64,000 nucleotides of DNA. It comes from Bacteroidales bacterium (GTDB lineage Bacteria > Bacteroidota > Bacteroidia > Bacteroidales > Lentimicrobiaceae). The notes beneath the pieces were generated by a model, which was not told the origin of the DNA, did not search any database, and was given only the letters and a program-made list of their open reading frames with translations. The stretch is from NCBI GenBank assembly GCA_016788045.1, contig JAEUTG010000004.1, positions 147,571 to 211,570 of the forward strand, in the 5' to 3' direction. The position numbers and the translations under genes are program-made. Positions 7,323-16,714 of the stretch are shown here, one piece after another (the stretch's first letter is position 1; the number at the start of each line of letters is the position of its first letter).

Positions 7323-7348
7323 GAGATAAGGAATTCTCATTGAGCAGA

Positions 7349-8806
7349 TTAGCGGCTCTTCTTTTCCGGCAGCACAAACTCATAAGCCCCGATATCCGGC
7401 AACTGATCTGCAACCCTGCTATTGCCATCAAGATCATACTCAAGAGGTACAAAGCTGCTGTTCAGTACATTGAGGTTGCCCTTATTGATCAATGCTGAAA
7501 TGGTACTGTCTGGCTGGTACAGAGCTGTTTCAGGGTCCCTGAACCATGGATCCTCGTTTTTGAGGCTCCCTGGAAAAAACTCCTGATTGCTCAGGTCTGT
7601 TTCGGTTCTGAGCAGGCAATGTTCGAACTTATAATTAAAGGTTCCTTCTGTATACTTGTCAAAGGTCAGTTCTTCAGACTTATCACCGTAAATGGCACAG
7701 TTGCCGAAATAGGCATTCTCCAGGGCCCTGATCTGCACATGATTGCTGGTGTCAAAGTAATAATTGTTGAGCAGCAGGGCAGAGGTTTTCCTGAACGACT
7801 CATTCCAGAAATTGCCGATAGTGCAATGTCTGAAATCGTAATTTCCCCCGAGTGAAAGGGCTACCGCATACGAACCGCAGTTGCCGAAAACACAATTGGC
7901 TGCCTTGATGGACGTTCCCTGGCCGAGCAAACCGATACCGGTCATGTTGTAAATCAAAGAGTTGGAAATCAGCAATGTTGGGTTCACAGAGTTTCCGGTG
8001 GTATCTGCCTGAATGCCGACTTCTCCGTTACGGATAATGGCATGGTTGATAACGTTGTTGATGCTTCCGGCATACAGCCAGATGCGGCCCCACTGTCCGG
8101 GTATACTCCTGTAATAATCTTCCAGACGGTCGCCTTCGAAGATCACCGGATTGCCGGCTGTGCCATTCACTTTCAGAGAGGCATCCCTGTAAATAAGCAG
8201 AAAGGCTTTGCTGTGGAGGTGCACCCTGGCCCCGGCTTCGATGGTGAGCGTGTACAATGAATCAACAGCCAGAAATCCGTAAATAACATGGGGCTTATCG
8301 GCTGTAAATACGTAGTCACTGCTGATGATGCCGTTTCTGTAAAAATGGGCATCCTGTCCCCAGGCAATCAGTTTGACATCCTGCCGGTTGTTGTTGGTGA
8401 CAAAAACAATGCTGTCGTTCTGTACCAGCGGTGCATTGGCCTGGTTCGGATCAATGGTCACTTTGACAAAAACGAAAACGCTGTCTTTTCCGGCGATTTC
8501 AAGGTCAGTGATGGAGGTCGCCGGGATTCCGTCGATATTAATTCTGAAAGGAGAGGAATTTCCCCTGGCCAGTTCAACAGAACTGATGATGATCTTATCG
8601 TCAGATGGGTTAAAAATTTTAAAAATCTGTGTAGCAGTGCCTACTGTGGTGAATACCGTGTCGAAAAACACTGTATCTGCGGAAAATCCAAGCTTCAGAT
8701 CTGGATTGGTATCCACGGGTTCATCTTTCTTACATGAAGCCGCAACAATAGTCAGGATAAGTAAACAAGTTGTTAGCTTTAACAAAAGGGAGAGTGTTGG
8801 CTTCAT
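7349..8806 (-). CDS. Outer-surface lipoprotein with right-handed parallel beta-helix
   Basis: 485-residue predicted lipoprotein. The start is placed at ATG 8806 because it gives a clean lipoprotein signal (LTIVAASC, lipidated Cys25, then KKDEP); a longer frame reaching 9055 has no such signal. Residues about 40-170 look like beta-sandwich material. Residues about 200-440 contain periodic short strands (HLHSKAFLLIYRDASLKVNG, NHAIIRNGEVGIQ, GNCGSYAVAL) typical of parallel beta-helix proteins. The C-terminus reads YDLDGNSRVADQLPDIGAYEF, the ending of choice-of-anchor Q-type proteins. Such folds often bind or cleave polysaccharides, but no catalytic residues were identified. It stands alone between two terminator/promoter regions. 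Function unknown. Confidence 0.8.
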   Translation of the reverse strand: MKPTLSLLLKLTTCLLILTIVAASCKKDEPVDTNPDLKLGFSADTVFFDTVFTTVGTATQIFKIFNPSDDKIIISSVELARGNSSPFRINIDGIPATSITDLEIAGKDSVFVFVKVTIDPNQANAPLVQNDSIVFVTNNNRQDVKLIAWGQDAHFYRNGIISSDYVFTADKPHVIYGFLAVDSLYTLTIEAGARVHLHSKAFLLIYRDASLKVNGTAGNPVIFEGDRLEDYYRSIPGQWGRIWLYAGSINNVINHAIIRNGEVGIQADTTGNSVNPTLLISNSLIYNMTGIGLLGQGTSIKAANCVFGNCGSYAVALSLGGNYDFRHCTIGNFWNESFRKTSALLLNNYYFDTSNHVQIRALENAYFGNCAIYGDKSEELTFDKYTEGTFNYKFEHCLLRTETDLSNQEFFPGSLKNEDPWFRDPETALYQPDSTISALINKGNLNVLNSSFVPLEYDLDGNSRVADQLPDIGAYEFVLPEKKSR

Positions 8807-8823
8807 TGTTGATAAACTTGTTG

Positions 8824-8831
8824 CAAATATA
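8824..8831 (-). promoter_or_regulatory. Candidate -7 box for the beta-helix lipoprotein gene
   Basis: On the minus strand, 8824-8831 reads TATATTTG, an exact match to TAnnTTTG. It would give a very short leader of about 10 bases before ATG 8806. No good -33 TTTG was found at the usual distance, so support is moderate. Confidence 0.4.
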
Positions 8832-9124
8832 GCGATATGCTTGATAATACGCAGGATTGCCTGTTTTATTGCAGTCTTCACGTAAACGATCATGATCTTA
8901 AACTGCTGTGAATGGGAGAATAAGCGTAACACAATTTCTTTAAGTAATTTGTAATGAACCACATAATGAATGTCTGAAAAGGACATAAAGCAGAAAATCG
9001 CGATGGATGCAGAATGAATCGTGATTCGAGGTATTTTTTCAGCAATAACCCACAAAATTGTTTGCTTTCCCGTGGTGAAATTTTTAAAGTTTCAATACTT
9101 TTAAGCAATTTTCAGAAAGTTCGG

Positions 9125-9154
9125 TTTGTTTCCCTTAAATCCGGATTACATTTC
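9125..9154 (+). promoter_or_regulatory. Candidate promoter of the PAS hybrid histidine kinase gene
   Basis: TTTG (9125-9128) and TACATTTC (9147-9154) are separated by 18 bp, matching the Bacteroidota -33/-7 pattern with one mismatch in the last base of the -7 box. The leader would be about 55 bases long. Confidence 0.45.
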
Positions 9155-9216
9155 GGTTTTTTGTGGATCACAAACGAACAGAACTGCAAACCGAGATCCA
9201 TTAAACTATAAGCGAC

Positions 9217-12200
9217 ATGGGAATGATTGGAGGGAAAAAACACCAGAATGGCAAAGAAATTAAGCCTGATAGTGAAAAGCGGACGTTTATAGCTCCCGGC
9301 CAGATTGATTTCAGGGCTATTTTCGAAAATGCTCCTGATGGACTGGTGCTCATTGATGTGGAAGGTCACTACCTGTTTGTCAGTCCTTCGGCACAGCATA
9401 TTTTCGGTTACAGCAGTGAGGAAATGATACTGTTTTCTTCAGTAGAAAAAATTCACCCCGACGATTTGCAGGAGGTCTCGGTGAGAATGCGGGAACTGAT
9501 TGCTGACCCTGCAAAATCCTTCACCTGCAGATACCGGTACTTATCGGCCAAACAGGAATGGATATGGTTGGAAAGTATGGTTTCCAATATGTTAAACGTT
9601 GAAGGTGTAAATGCTATAGTGATCAGGTTCAGGCAGATTGATGAGCTGGTTGCTGCTGAGCTGGCATTGACCGAGCACGAGAAGAGAATACGGGAGTTGA
9701 TCAATATTTTTGATGGTCAGGTGTATGCAGTTGATGCCGGTTTCAGGTTGATCACCGGCAATAAATGCTTTCAGCTCCGCAACAAACAACTTACCGGAAG
9801 AGTGATTCAGCGCGGCGAGAACCTGTCTGAAGCCTTACAGATGAATAAGGAAAGCCAGATTCTCTGGAAGCAATACCTTCAAAGGGTGATGCAGGGTGAG
9901 CAATTTGTTGTTGAACAGCCTGCAGATCAACAGGATATTAATAAAGTAGAAGAAATTACCTTCAGCCCGATCAGGGATGCGGCCGATGTAATTTACGGAA
10001 TGGCTGTGTTTCATCAGGACATAACCAGTAAAAAACGGGCAGAAGAAATTCTCAGAAAAAGCGAAGAGAGGTTCAGGATGCTGCTGGAACTGGCAACAGA
10101 TGCTTTTTTTCAGGGTGACAATCAGGGTAACTTTCTCCTTGTAAACGACAAAGCACTGGAGTTGACTGGCTATTCCAGAGAGGAACTGCTTTCCATGAAC
10201 ATCAGCGACCTCTTCAGAACGGAAGAACTTACCGCCAGGCCGCTGGAGTATTCAAAGCTCAATCTCGGTGAAAGTCTCACCAGAGAAAGGAAAATCAAAC
10301 GCAAAGATCTGACTGAAGTTTTCGTGGAGATGCACTCCAAAGCCATGCCTGACGGAACTTACCAGTCGTTTTTCAGGGATATTACCAACAGAAAAAAGGC
10401 CGAAGAGGAGCTGAAGACCAAGGAAGAACAGCTGCTTACACTGCTGAATGCCACAAGCGATATCATCTGTTTCAAAGACAGTGCCGGACGCTGGTTGCAG
10501 GCCAATAATGCGGATCTTGAACTTTTTGGCCTCACGGGTACTGATTATTACCTGAAAAAGGATTCAGAACTGGCACGCTATACCCATGAGATGTTCAGGG
10601 AAGCATTTCTCAACTGCGAAAATACCGATGAACAGGCCTGGCAACAAGGCCGCATGAGCATTGCAGATGAGGTGATTCCTACCATTGATGGTGAAAAACG
10701 CACCTATGAGGTCATCAAAACCCCCGTTTTTAATGAGGATGGCAGCCGGAAAGGTCTGGTAGTTTTCGGAAGGGATATCAGTCAGCGAAAAGCTGCAGAA
10801 CAGGCATTGAAAGACAGTGAACTGAAATACAGGCATATTGTTGAATTTCTACCTGATGGGGTAATTATTCATGCCAATGGCGAAATCCAGTTTGCGAACC
10901 CGGCTGCCCTGAAAATCCTGGGCGCTGTGTCGACCGGTGATTTATCCGGAAAACCTCTGGCTGAACTGTTTCATCCGGAAAACCGGGAAGGAATGATCTC
11001 ACGAATTCAGCATACCATCGAGTCGGGAATTCCTGCAGGTATTGCTGAAGAAAAGTTCCTCAGAATCGATGGTGAAATCATTGATGTTGAAGTTGTTGAG
11101 ATCCCTGTTAACTATTTGGGAGAAAGGGCAGGCCTGGAGATCATCCGTGACATCTCAGAGCGAAATAAGGCATTGTCTGCACTCAGAGAGAGTGAAGATA
11201 AATTCCGGACATTGGCAGAATCTTCGCCATATGCCATCATGATTTATCAGGATGACAAGTGGGTGTATACCAATGCCGCAGGGGAGAAACTTAGCGGATA
11301 TTCTGCAGCTGAGCTTTACCAGATGAATTTCTGGGATATTGCTACCGGTGATTACCGCGAGATGATCCGGCTAAGGGGACAAAGCCGGCAGTCAGGTTTA
11401 CAGGCTACGCCTAGTTATGAGTTCAGAATTTCTTCAAAGTCCGGAGAAGAAAAATGGGTCTACCTCAGCGGAAGTTCGCTGCTGTACAAAGGAAAATATG
11501 CCGGTATTGTATCGGTGATTGATATCACTGAGCGAAAGAAAACCGAGGAGGCCATGCACAGAGAGCAGAAAATCCTGCGAACCCTCATCGATAACCTGCC
11601 CGATTCAATCTATTTTAAAGACATCAATGGAAGAAAAATCGTAGCCAACCGGGCCGACCTGAGTCTGATGGGCCTGGAGAAGGAAGCGGAAGCCCTGGGG
11701 AAAACCGATGTTGAGATGCTGGGCTATGAAGCCGGAATTAAAGGTTATACCGATGATCTTCAGGTGATTAACTCCGGAACACCATTGCTTAACAGCGAAC
11801 ATGAAGTCGCTGGTCCGGATGGGCGGATTCATTGGATGCTGACTTCAAAAATTCCATTACACGACGAACAGGGAAAAGTAAACGGGTTGGTCGGAATAGG
11901 TCATGATATTACGCTCCGCAAAAAAGCTGAGCAAATACAAAGTGTTTTACTTCAGATTTCCAATGCCGCCAACCTGATCAATGAGTTGTCGGAATTGTTT
12001 GAGAAAATACGCCTGCTGCTCGGAACCCTGTTGGATACAACCAACTTCTACATAGCTTTTTACGATGAAACTACGGATATGTTGTCGATTCCGTACCTGA
12101 AAGATGAAAAAGATCAGCTTTCCGAGTGGAAAGCCGGGAAATCGGCAACAGGATTTGTCATCAAAAACAAACGCTCCCTGCTGATCGATAAAAGCGATAT

Positions 12201-13566
12201 TGAATTGCTGTGTCAGCAAGGTGTACTGGAAATTGTCGGCGAACCCTGCGAACACTGGCTTGGAGTTCCGCTAACAGTGAACAACAAGGCAATCGGGGCT
12301 TTGGTTATTCAAAGCTACTCGAGTACGCAGGCTTATAATTTCAGGGATGTTGAAATGCTTGAGTTTGTGGCGCGTCAGCTCAGTCTGTCAATACAGCGTA
12401 AAAAAGCCGAACACGACATCAGGGAAGCACTCGTGAAGGCTGAAGAGAGCGACCGGCTGAAAACGGCATTTCTTAACAACATGTCGCACGAGATACGCAC
12501 TCCCCTGAATGGTATACTTGGTTTTACCAGTTTGCTTAATGACCCTGATACCACTCAGGAAGACCAGCGCTATTTTCAGCGGATCATCACTCAAAACGGG
12601 GAACAACTGCTTTCCATCATCAACGACATCATCAGTATTGCAACCATCGAATCAGGACAGGAGAAAGTAAGAGAATCGGGCTGTGATGTGAATGAGGTAC
12701 TCAATATGCTCTACAACCAGTTCAAGATGGCCAGTGCCGGGAAACAGATTATGCTCAACTACCGGAGTTCAGTAACATCTCAGGCAGCACTGGTCAGAAC
12801 CGATGAAACCAAGCTGAAACAGATTTTGTCGAACCTTATCGGGAATGCCATTAAGTTTACCGATCACGGGTTGGTTGATTTTGGCTGTAAGCTCAATGGT
12901 GATATGCTTCAGTTTTTCGTGAGTGATACGGGAATCGGAATACCGGAGCACCTTCATCAGGTGATATTTGAGCGTTTCAGACAAGCCAATGCTGATCCGT
13001 CAAAAGAGTACGGTGGTAACGGACTTGGCCTGGCAATTTCAAAAGCCTATACCGAATTACTGGGAGGTAACATCTGGCTAGAATCAGCCCCGGGAAAAGG
13101 AACAACCTTTTATTTTACAGTACCTTACAAAGCACTGAATGACCCTCAGGCCCTGGCGAACAACCATCAGAGTACGGGATTATCACTCAACGGTTCGGGT
13201 AAAACCGTGCTGGTTGCCGAAGATGTTTACGCCAATTATCAACTGATTGAAGCCATTCTCAAAAAGATGAACTTCAGCATTGTTCATGTCGAAGATGGGA
13301 TTAAAGCTGTGGAGGCATGCAGCATGAATCCTGCCATTGAATTGGTCCTGATGGACATAAAGATGCCGGGGATGGACGGTTATGAGGCTACCAGAAGAAT
13401 AAAATCAACGAATCCGGAATTGCCGGTGGTTGCGGTAACTGCCTATGCACTCAGTGGCGACAGGGACAAAGCCATTGCAGCCGGATGTGATGATTACATC
13501 ACCAAACCGGTAAAAGCCGGAATCCTTATCGGGGTGTTAAACCGGTTTTTCGGAAGGAAAAAATAA
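9217..13566 (+). CDS. Multi-PAS/GAF hybrid sensor histidine kinase
   Basis: 1449-residue soluble sensor kinase with no transmembrane segment or signal peptide, so it probably senses cytoplasmic cues. The order is seven PAS-type modules (about 31-145, 152-275, 282-395, 402-530, 534-650, 658-775, 782-905; the second is the most divergent) and a GAF domain (about 908-1065). HisKA follows, with phospho-acceptor H1091 in NNMSHEIRTPLNGIL. The HATPase domain (about 1190-1305) has the N, G1 and G2 boxes GNAIKFTD, DTGIGIP and GGNGLGLAISK. A C-terminal receiver (about 1327-1447) has phospho-acceptor D1380 in LVLMDIKMPGMDGYEA and the conserved TAYAL and ITKPV. No output regulator is adjacent, so phosphotransfer must go to a distant partner. 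The signal cannot be predicted. Confidence 0.93.
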   Translation: MGMIGGKKHQNGKEIKPDSEKRTFIAPGQIDFRAIFENAPDGLVLIDVEGHYLFVSPSAQHIFGYSSEEMILFSSVEKIHPDDLQEVSVRMRELIADPAKSFTCRYRYLSAKQEWIWLESMVSNMLNVEGVNAIVIRFRQIDELVAAELALTEHEKRIRELINIFDGQVYAVDAGFRLITGNKCFQLRNKQLTGRVIQRGENLSEALQMNKESQILWKQYLQRVMQGEQFVVEQPADQQDINKVEEITFSPIRDAADVIYGMAVFHQDITSKKRAEEILRKSEERFRMLLELATDAFFQGDNQGNFLLVNDKALELTGYSREELLSMNISDLFRTEELTARPLEYSKLNLGESLTRERKIKRKDLTEVFVEMHSKAMPDGTYQSFFRDITNRKKAEEELKTKEEQLLTLLNATSDIICFKDSAGRWLQANNADLELFGLTGTDYYLKKDSELARYTHEMFREAFLNCENTDEQAWQQGRMSIADEVIPTIDGEKRTYEVIKTPVFNEDGSRKGLVVFGRDISQRKAAEQALKDSELKYRHIVEFLPDGVIIHANGEIQFANPAALKILGAVSTGDLSGKPLAELFHPENREGMISRIQHTIESGIPAGIAEEKFLRIDGEIIDVEVVEIPVNYLGERAGLEIIRDISERNKALSALRESEDKFRTLAESSPYAIMIYQDDKWVYTNAAGEKLSGYSAAELYQMNFWDIATGDYREMIRLRGQSRQSGLQATPSYEFRISSKSGEEKWVYLSGSSLLYKGKYAGIVSVIDITERKKTEEAMHREQKILRTLIDNLPDSIYFKDINGRKIVANRADLSLMGLEKEAEALGKTDVEMLGYEAGIKGYTDDLQVINSGTPLLNSEHEVAGPDGRIHWMLTSKIPLHDEQGKVNGLVGIGHDITLRKKAEQIQSVLLQISNAANLINELSELFEKIRLLLGTLLDTTNFYIAFYDETTDMLSIPYLKDEKDQLSEWKAGKSATGFVIKNKRSLLIDKSDIELLCQQGVLEIVGEPCEHWLGVPLTVNNKAIGALVIQSYSSTQAYNFRDVEMLEFVARQLSLSIQRKKAEHDIREALVKAEESDRLKTAFLNNMSHEIRTPLNGILGFTSLLNDPDTTQEDQRYFQRIITQNGEQLLSIINDIISIATIESGQEKVRESGCDVNEVLNMLYNQFKMASAGKQIMLNYRSSVTSQAALVRTDETKLKQILSNLIGNAIKFTDHGLVDFGCKLNGDMLQFFVSDTGIGIPEHLHQVIFERFRQANADPSKEYGGNGLGLAISKAYTELLGGNIWLESAPGKGTTFYFTVPYKALNDPQALANNHQSTGLSLNGSGKTVLVAEDVYANYQLIEAILKKMNFSIVHVEDGIKAVEACSMNPAIELVLMDIKMPGMDGYEATRRIKSTNPELPVVAVTAYALSGDRDKAIAAGCDDYITKPVKAGILIGVLNRFFGRKK

Positions 13567-13579
13567 GAAGCCGGTCAGG

Positions 13580-14314
13580 CTATTTTTCTGTATAATGATC
13601 GCGGGTTTTCACAGGTCTGGTTTTTCCTTCGCTTGCCCGCATCTGCAGAAAATCAACCAGCAATGAAAACGCCATTGCGAAATAAATGTACCCTTTCGGG
13701 ATTTCAATGCCAAAGCCTTCACTCACCAGCGAGAAGCCGATCAGCAGTAAAAACGATAAGGCGAGCATTTTGAAAGCCGGGTGAGTGTTTACAAACTTGC
13801 TGATGGGCTCAGCAGCAACCATCATAATACCGACAGAGATAATGACCGCACTGAACATGATCCACAGTTCACGGGCCATTCCTACTGCAGTGATGATGGA
13901 ATCAATGGAGAAAACCATGTCCATGATCAGTATCTGTATTATGATGTTTGTGAAAGTTACATTCCTGATAGTCTTTGAAACGTCTCCTTCCACGCCTTCC
14001 ATTTTATGGTATATTTCACTTGTACTCTTGTAAAGCAGAAACAGACCTCCCAGAATCAAAATCAGATCTTTACCTGAAATTCCATGCCCCAGAACAGTAA
14101 AAAGCTCGTTTTTGAGTTGCATGATCACAGAGATCACCGACAAAAGGCCAAGCCTCAGCACCATGGCAAGTGCAAGTCCTATTCGCCTTGCTTTTTTCTG
14201 CTTCTCCGGAGGCAACTTCCCTGAAAGGATTGACAGAAAGACGATGTTGTCGATACCAAGAACAATCTCCAGCAACACAAGGGTGAGGAGGGAAACCAGT
14301 GCTTCAAAAATCAT
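13580..14314 (-). CDS. TerC family integral membrane protein
   Basis: 244-residue inner-membrane protein with about seven hydrophobic segments. The conserved acidic membrane motifs LEIVLGIDNIVFLS near the N-terminus and DMVFSIDSIITAVG in the middle identify the TerC family. Members have been linked to tellurite resistance and, more recently, to manganese export that metalates secreted enzymes. The start at ATG 14314 begins directly at the first hydrophobic helix (MIFEALVSLL); the frame extends upstream to 14404 but adds only 30 poorly conserved residues. Its 3' end converges on the histidine kinase gene with a 13-bp gap. The role here is unspecified. Confidence 0.88.
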   Translation of the reverse strand: MIFEALVSLLTLVLLEIVLGIDNIVFLSILSGKLPPEKQKKARRIGLALAMVLRLGLLSVISVIMQLKNELFTVLGHGISGKDLILILGGLFLLYKSTSEIYHKMEGVEGDVSKTIRNVTFTNIIIQILIMDMVFSIDSIITAVGMARELWIMFSAVIISVGIMMVAAEPISKFVNTHPAFKMLALSFLLLIGFSLVSEGFGIEIPKGYIYFAMAFSLLVDFLQMRASEGKTRPVKTRDHYTEK

Positions 14315-14362
14315 GTGATGGTGTGTAAAAGTATTTTGAAATTCTGTAAGGTTAATTGATTG

Positions 14363-14370
14363 CAAAAGTA
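14363..14370 (-). promoter_or_regulatory. Candidate -7 box for terC
   Basis: On the minus strand, 14363-14370 reads TACTTTTG, an exact TAnnTTTG match, about 50 bp before ATG 14314. The -33 region is not clear; the inverted repeat at 14381-14403 occupies that position. Confidence 0.45.
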
Positions 14371-14652
14371 GCGGGTTTCCTGCTGTTAAAAAATAAAACA
14401 GCAAAATTGAGCCTGTCAGATCCTGATTTCCTGTGGTCAGGCAAAAGGGAAATGCGTTGAAGTAAGCGATTAAGGCAGATTCAGGGGGATTGGGTTCCTT
14501 TTAACGACAAAGCCAAAAATATCTCAGGATAAGGCTAGTTATTGTTTTCGTCTGTATATGAGCTTCTTTTGAACATTTGGGAATGATTTGCTGTTTGGGC
14601 ACTCAGCAAAACCAAAGCAAACCCGTCTGATAATATCATTGGATCGTCTGAT

Positions 14653-14683
14653 TTTTAAGTGAATATTAAATGATGTATCTTTG
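14653..14683 (+). promoter_or_regulatory. Candidate promoter of the glycogen operon
   Basis: TATCTTTG (14676-14683) matches the -7 consensus exactly. A TTTT element (14653-14656, one mismatch to TTTG) lies 19 bp upstream. The leader would be about 35 bases before the debranching enzyme ATG at 14725. The next three genes follow within 37, 28 and 127 bp, so this may drive the whole operon. Confidence 0.55.
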
Positions 14684-14724
14684 CAAAGCATAATCAGAGT
14701 GTTTAAAAAGTCAAAGTTGCTTAT

Positions 14725-16677
14725 ATGAGCTATATTAATTTTGATAAGAATCAGCTGGTAAATCTGGAATACAGCCTGCCCAAGGAACTTCTGAGATCAA
14801 GCCGGGAAGGAGCATACGCCAGCAGTACCATCATCAATTGCAATACAAGAAAGTATCATGGCCTGCTGGTGGTTCCTCAACCAGCGATCGACAGCGGAAA
14901 CCATGTCTTACTTTCGGCTTTTGATGAAACCCTGATTCAGCACAATGCTGAATTTAACCTTGGAATCAGGAAGTACCAGGGGGATGTTTTTTCGCCAAAA
15001 GGACACAAATACCTGAAGGATTTCAGCACAGAGCCCATACCAAAACTCACCTATGGTGTGGGAGGTATCGAATTTACCAAAGAAATGCTCTTCTCTCACA
15101 AAGACGGGAGGATGATCATCAAATACACCCTTGTTGAAGCCCATTCGCCTACCATCATACGTTTCAGACCCTTTCTTGCTTTCAGGAATATACATGCCCT
15201 CAGTAAAGCCAACTATGATGTGGACACCAGTTATGAGCCGATCTCACATGGAATCAGACTCAGGATGTACCGCGGATACTCATACCTGCACCTGCAGTTT
15301 TCAAAAGATCCTGATTATGTGCATGTTCCTGACTGGTACTACAACGTTGAATACATACGGGAGAAAGCCAGGGGGTACGAATATCTTGAGGATCTTTATA
15401 CTCCGGGATATTTTGAAATGCCCATTGCAAAAGGCGAAAGCATCTATTTTTCTGCCGGCATTGAGCAGGTAAACCCGGCAATACTGAAAAAGTCATATCT
15501 CAGTGAAATTGAGCGCAGGGTACCCCGCGACAGTTTTGAAAACTGTCTGCTCAATGCTGCTCAGCAATTTGTCGTACGACGGGCAAAAAAAGTTGAAGTC
15601 ATTGCCGGCTATCCATGGTTTGGCCGGTGGGGGCGCGATACTTTTATTTCGCTTCCCGGGCTTACACTGGCCATTGGTGATTTTAAAACAGCAAAAGCAG
15701 CCATTGATACCATCATTCAGGAAATGCGCGGACCCCTTTTCCCGAATATGGGAATTGGCGAGCAGGCCCTGTATAATTCAGCCGATGCCCCATTGTGGTT
15801 TTTCTGGGCCTTGCAGCAATATGGACTTTATACCAAAACCACCCGCAGGTTGTGGAAAGAGTACGGAAAGAAAATGAAAACCATTCTTGAAGGATTCCGT
15901 GCGGGAACTGCCTACAACATCAAAATGCACGATAACGGTCTGATCTATGCAGGCGAGACCGGTTATGCTGTAACCTGGATGGATGCCGTTGTTGAAGGAA
16001 AACCGGTTACACCCCGGATCGGCTATACAGTTGAAGTAAATGCACTGTGGTATAATGCACTTATGTTTGCCATTGAACTTGCTACCCAGGCAGGTGATGA
16101 GGATTTTGTGAATGAATGGAAAGGCGTAGCCGCTGCGTTCCCGCAGGCATTCATTGCAAACTTCTGGGATCCGAAGAAAAAGTATCTGGCTGATTATACC
16201 AACGGAGATTACAAAGACTTTTCTGTCAGACCCAACATGGTATTCGCCACCTCATTACCCTATTCACCGCTCAACGAAGAGATGCGCAATGGTGTGCTTG
16301 AACGACTTAAATCTGAGTTACTTACAATACGGGGGTTAAGATCACTTGCTCCTAAAAACCCGCTCTACAAAGGCGTATATGCCGGTAGTCAGACACAACG
16401 CGACAATGCCTACCATCAGGGATCTGTGTATCCATGGCTCCTGGGGCATTTTCTTGAGGGATACCTGGCCATTCATGGCAAAGGGGGCCTTAAAATGGCA
16501 GTTGATCTGTACAATGGCTTCAAAGAAGTAATGGTCGAACATGGTATTGGAACCATTTCAGAAGTTTATGATGGCGATCCTCCCCACAAGGCAGGTGGCG
16601 CCATCTCTCAAGCCTGGAACATTGCTGAAATGCTCAGGATCAACTGGTTAATAAGACAATATTCAGCAAAATTGTAA
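14725..16677 (+). CDS. Glycogen debranching enzyme (amylo-alpha-1,6-glucosidase, GH133-like)
   Basis: 650-residue cytoplasmic enzyme expected to hydrolyse alpha-1,6 branch points in glycogen. The N-terminal domain (about 1-260, GDE_N type) contains TIINCNTRKYHGLLV. The C-terminal (alpha/alpha)6 domain (about 280-640) contains the family signature AGYPWFGRWGRDTFISLPGL, an acidic motif IGYTVEVNALWYNAL and the terminal GAISQAWNIAEMLR segment. There is no signal peptide, so it acts on intracellular polymer. It heads an operon with GT4, GH57 and the GT3-GT35 fusion, which supports a glycogen assignment. Length is normal for the bacterial/archaeal-type family. Confidence is high for family, moderate for exact linkage specificity. 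Confidence 0.93.
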   Translation: MSYINFDKNQLVNLEYSLPKELLRSSREGAYASSTIINCNTRKYHGLLVVPQPAIDSGNHVLLSAFDETLIQHNAEFNLGIRKYQGDVFSPKGHKYLKDFSTEPIPKLTYGVGGIEFTKEMLFSHKDGRMIIKYTLVEAHSPTIIRFRPFLAFRNIHALSKANYDVDTSYEPISHGIRLRMYRGYSYLHLQFSKDPDYVHVPDWYYNVEYIREKARGYEYLEDLYTPGYFEMPIAKGESIYFSAGIEQVNPAILKKSYLSEIERRVPRDSFENCLLNAAQQFVVRRAKKVEVIAGYPWFGRWGRDTFISLPGLTLAIGDFKTAKAAIDTIIQEMRGPLFPNMGIGEQALYNSADAPLWFFWALQQYGLYTKTTRRLWKEYGKKMKTILEGFRAGTAYNIKMHDNGLIYAGETGYAVTWMDAVVEGKPVTPRIGYTVEVNALWYNALMFAIELATQAGDEDFVNEWKGVAAAFPQAFIANFWDPKKKYLADYTNGDYKDFSVRPNMVFATSLPYSPLNEEMRNGVLERLKSELLTIRGLRSLAPKNPLYKGVYAGSQTQRDNAYHQGSVYPWLLGHFLEGYLAIHGKGGLKMAVDLYNGFKEVMVEHGIGTISEVYDGDPPHKAGGAISQAWNIAEMLRINWLIRQYSAKL

Positions 16678-16714
16678 ACAATTCATCATTGAAAATTAAA
16701 GAAGGGATTCATTT

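Larger units (their letters stand above)
8807..9216. other. Divergent intergenic region between lipoprotein and PAS-kinase genes
   Basis: 410 bp without a convincing gene. Short open frames here lack any recognisable domain. The region contains one candidate -7 box for each flanking gene (annotated separately) and otherwise nothing recognisable. Confidence 0.6.
14315..14724. other. Divergent intergenic region between terC and the glycogen operon
   Basis: 410 bp without a gene. It contains a candidate -7 box for each side (annotated separately) and a small inverted repeat TGCTGTT/AACAGCA (14381-14387 with 14397-14403) just upstream of the terC -7 box, possibly an operator. Nothing else is recognisable. 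Confidence 0.5.

Noticed and set aside
8807..9055. N-terminal extension of the beta-helix lipoprotein
   Set aside because: The internal ATG at 8806 opens a proper lipoprotein signal; the extension would bury it and overlaps the candidate promoter.
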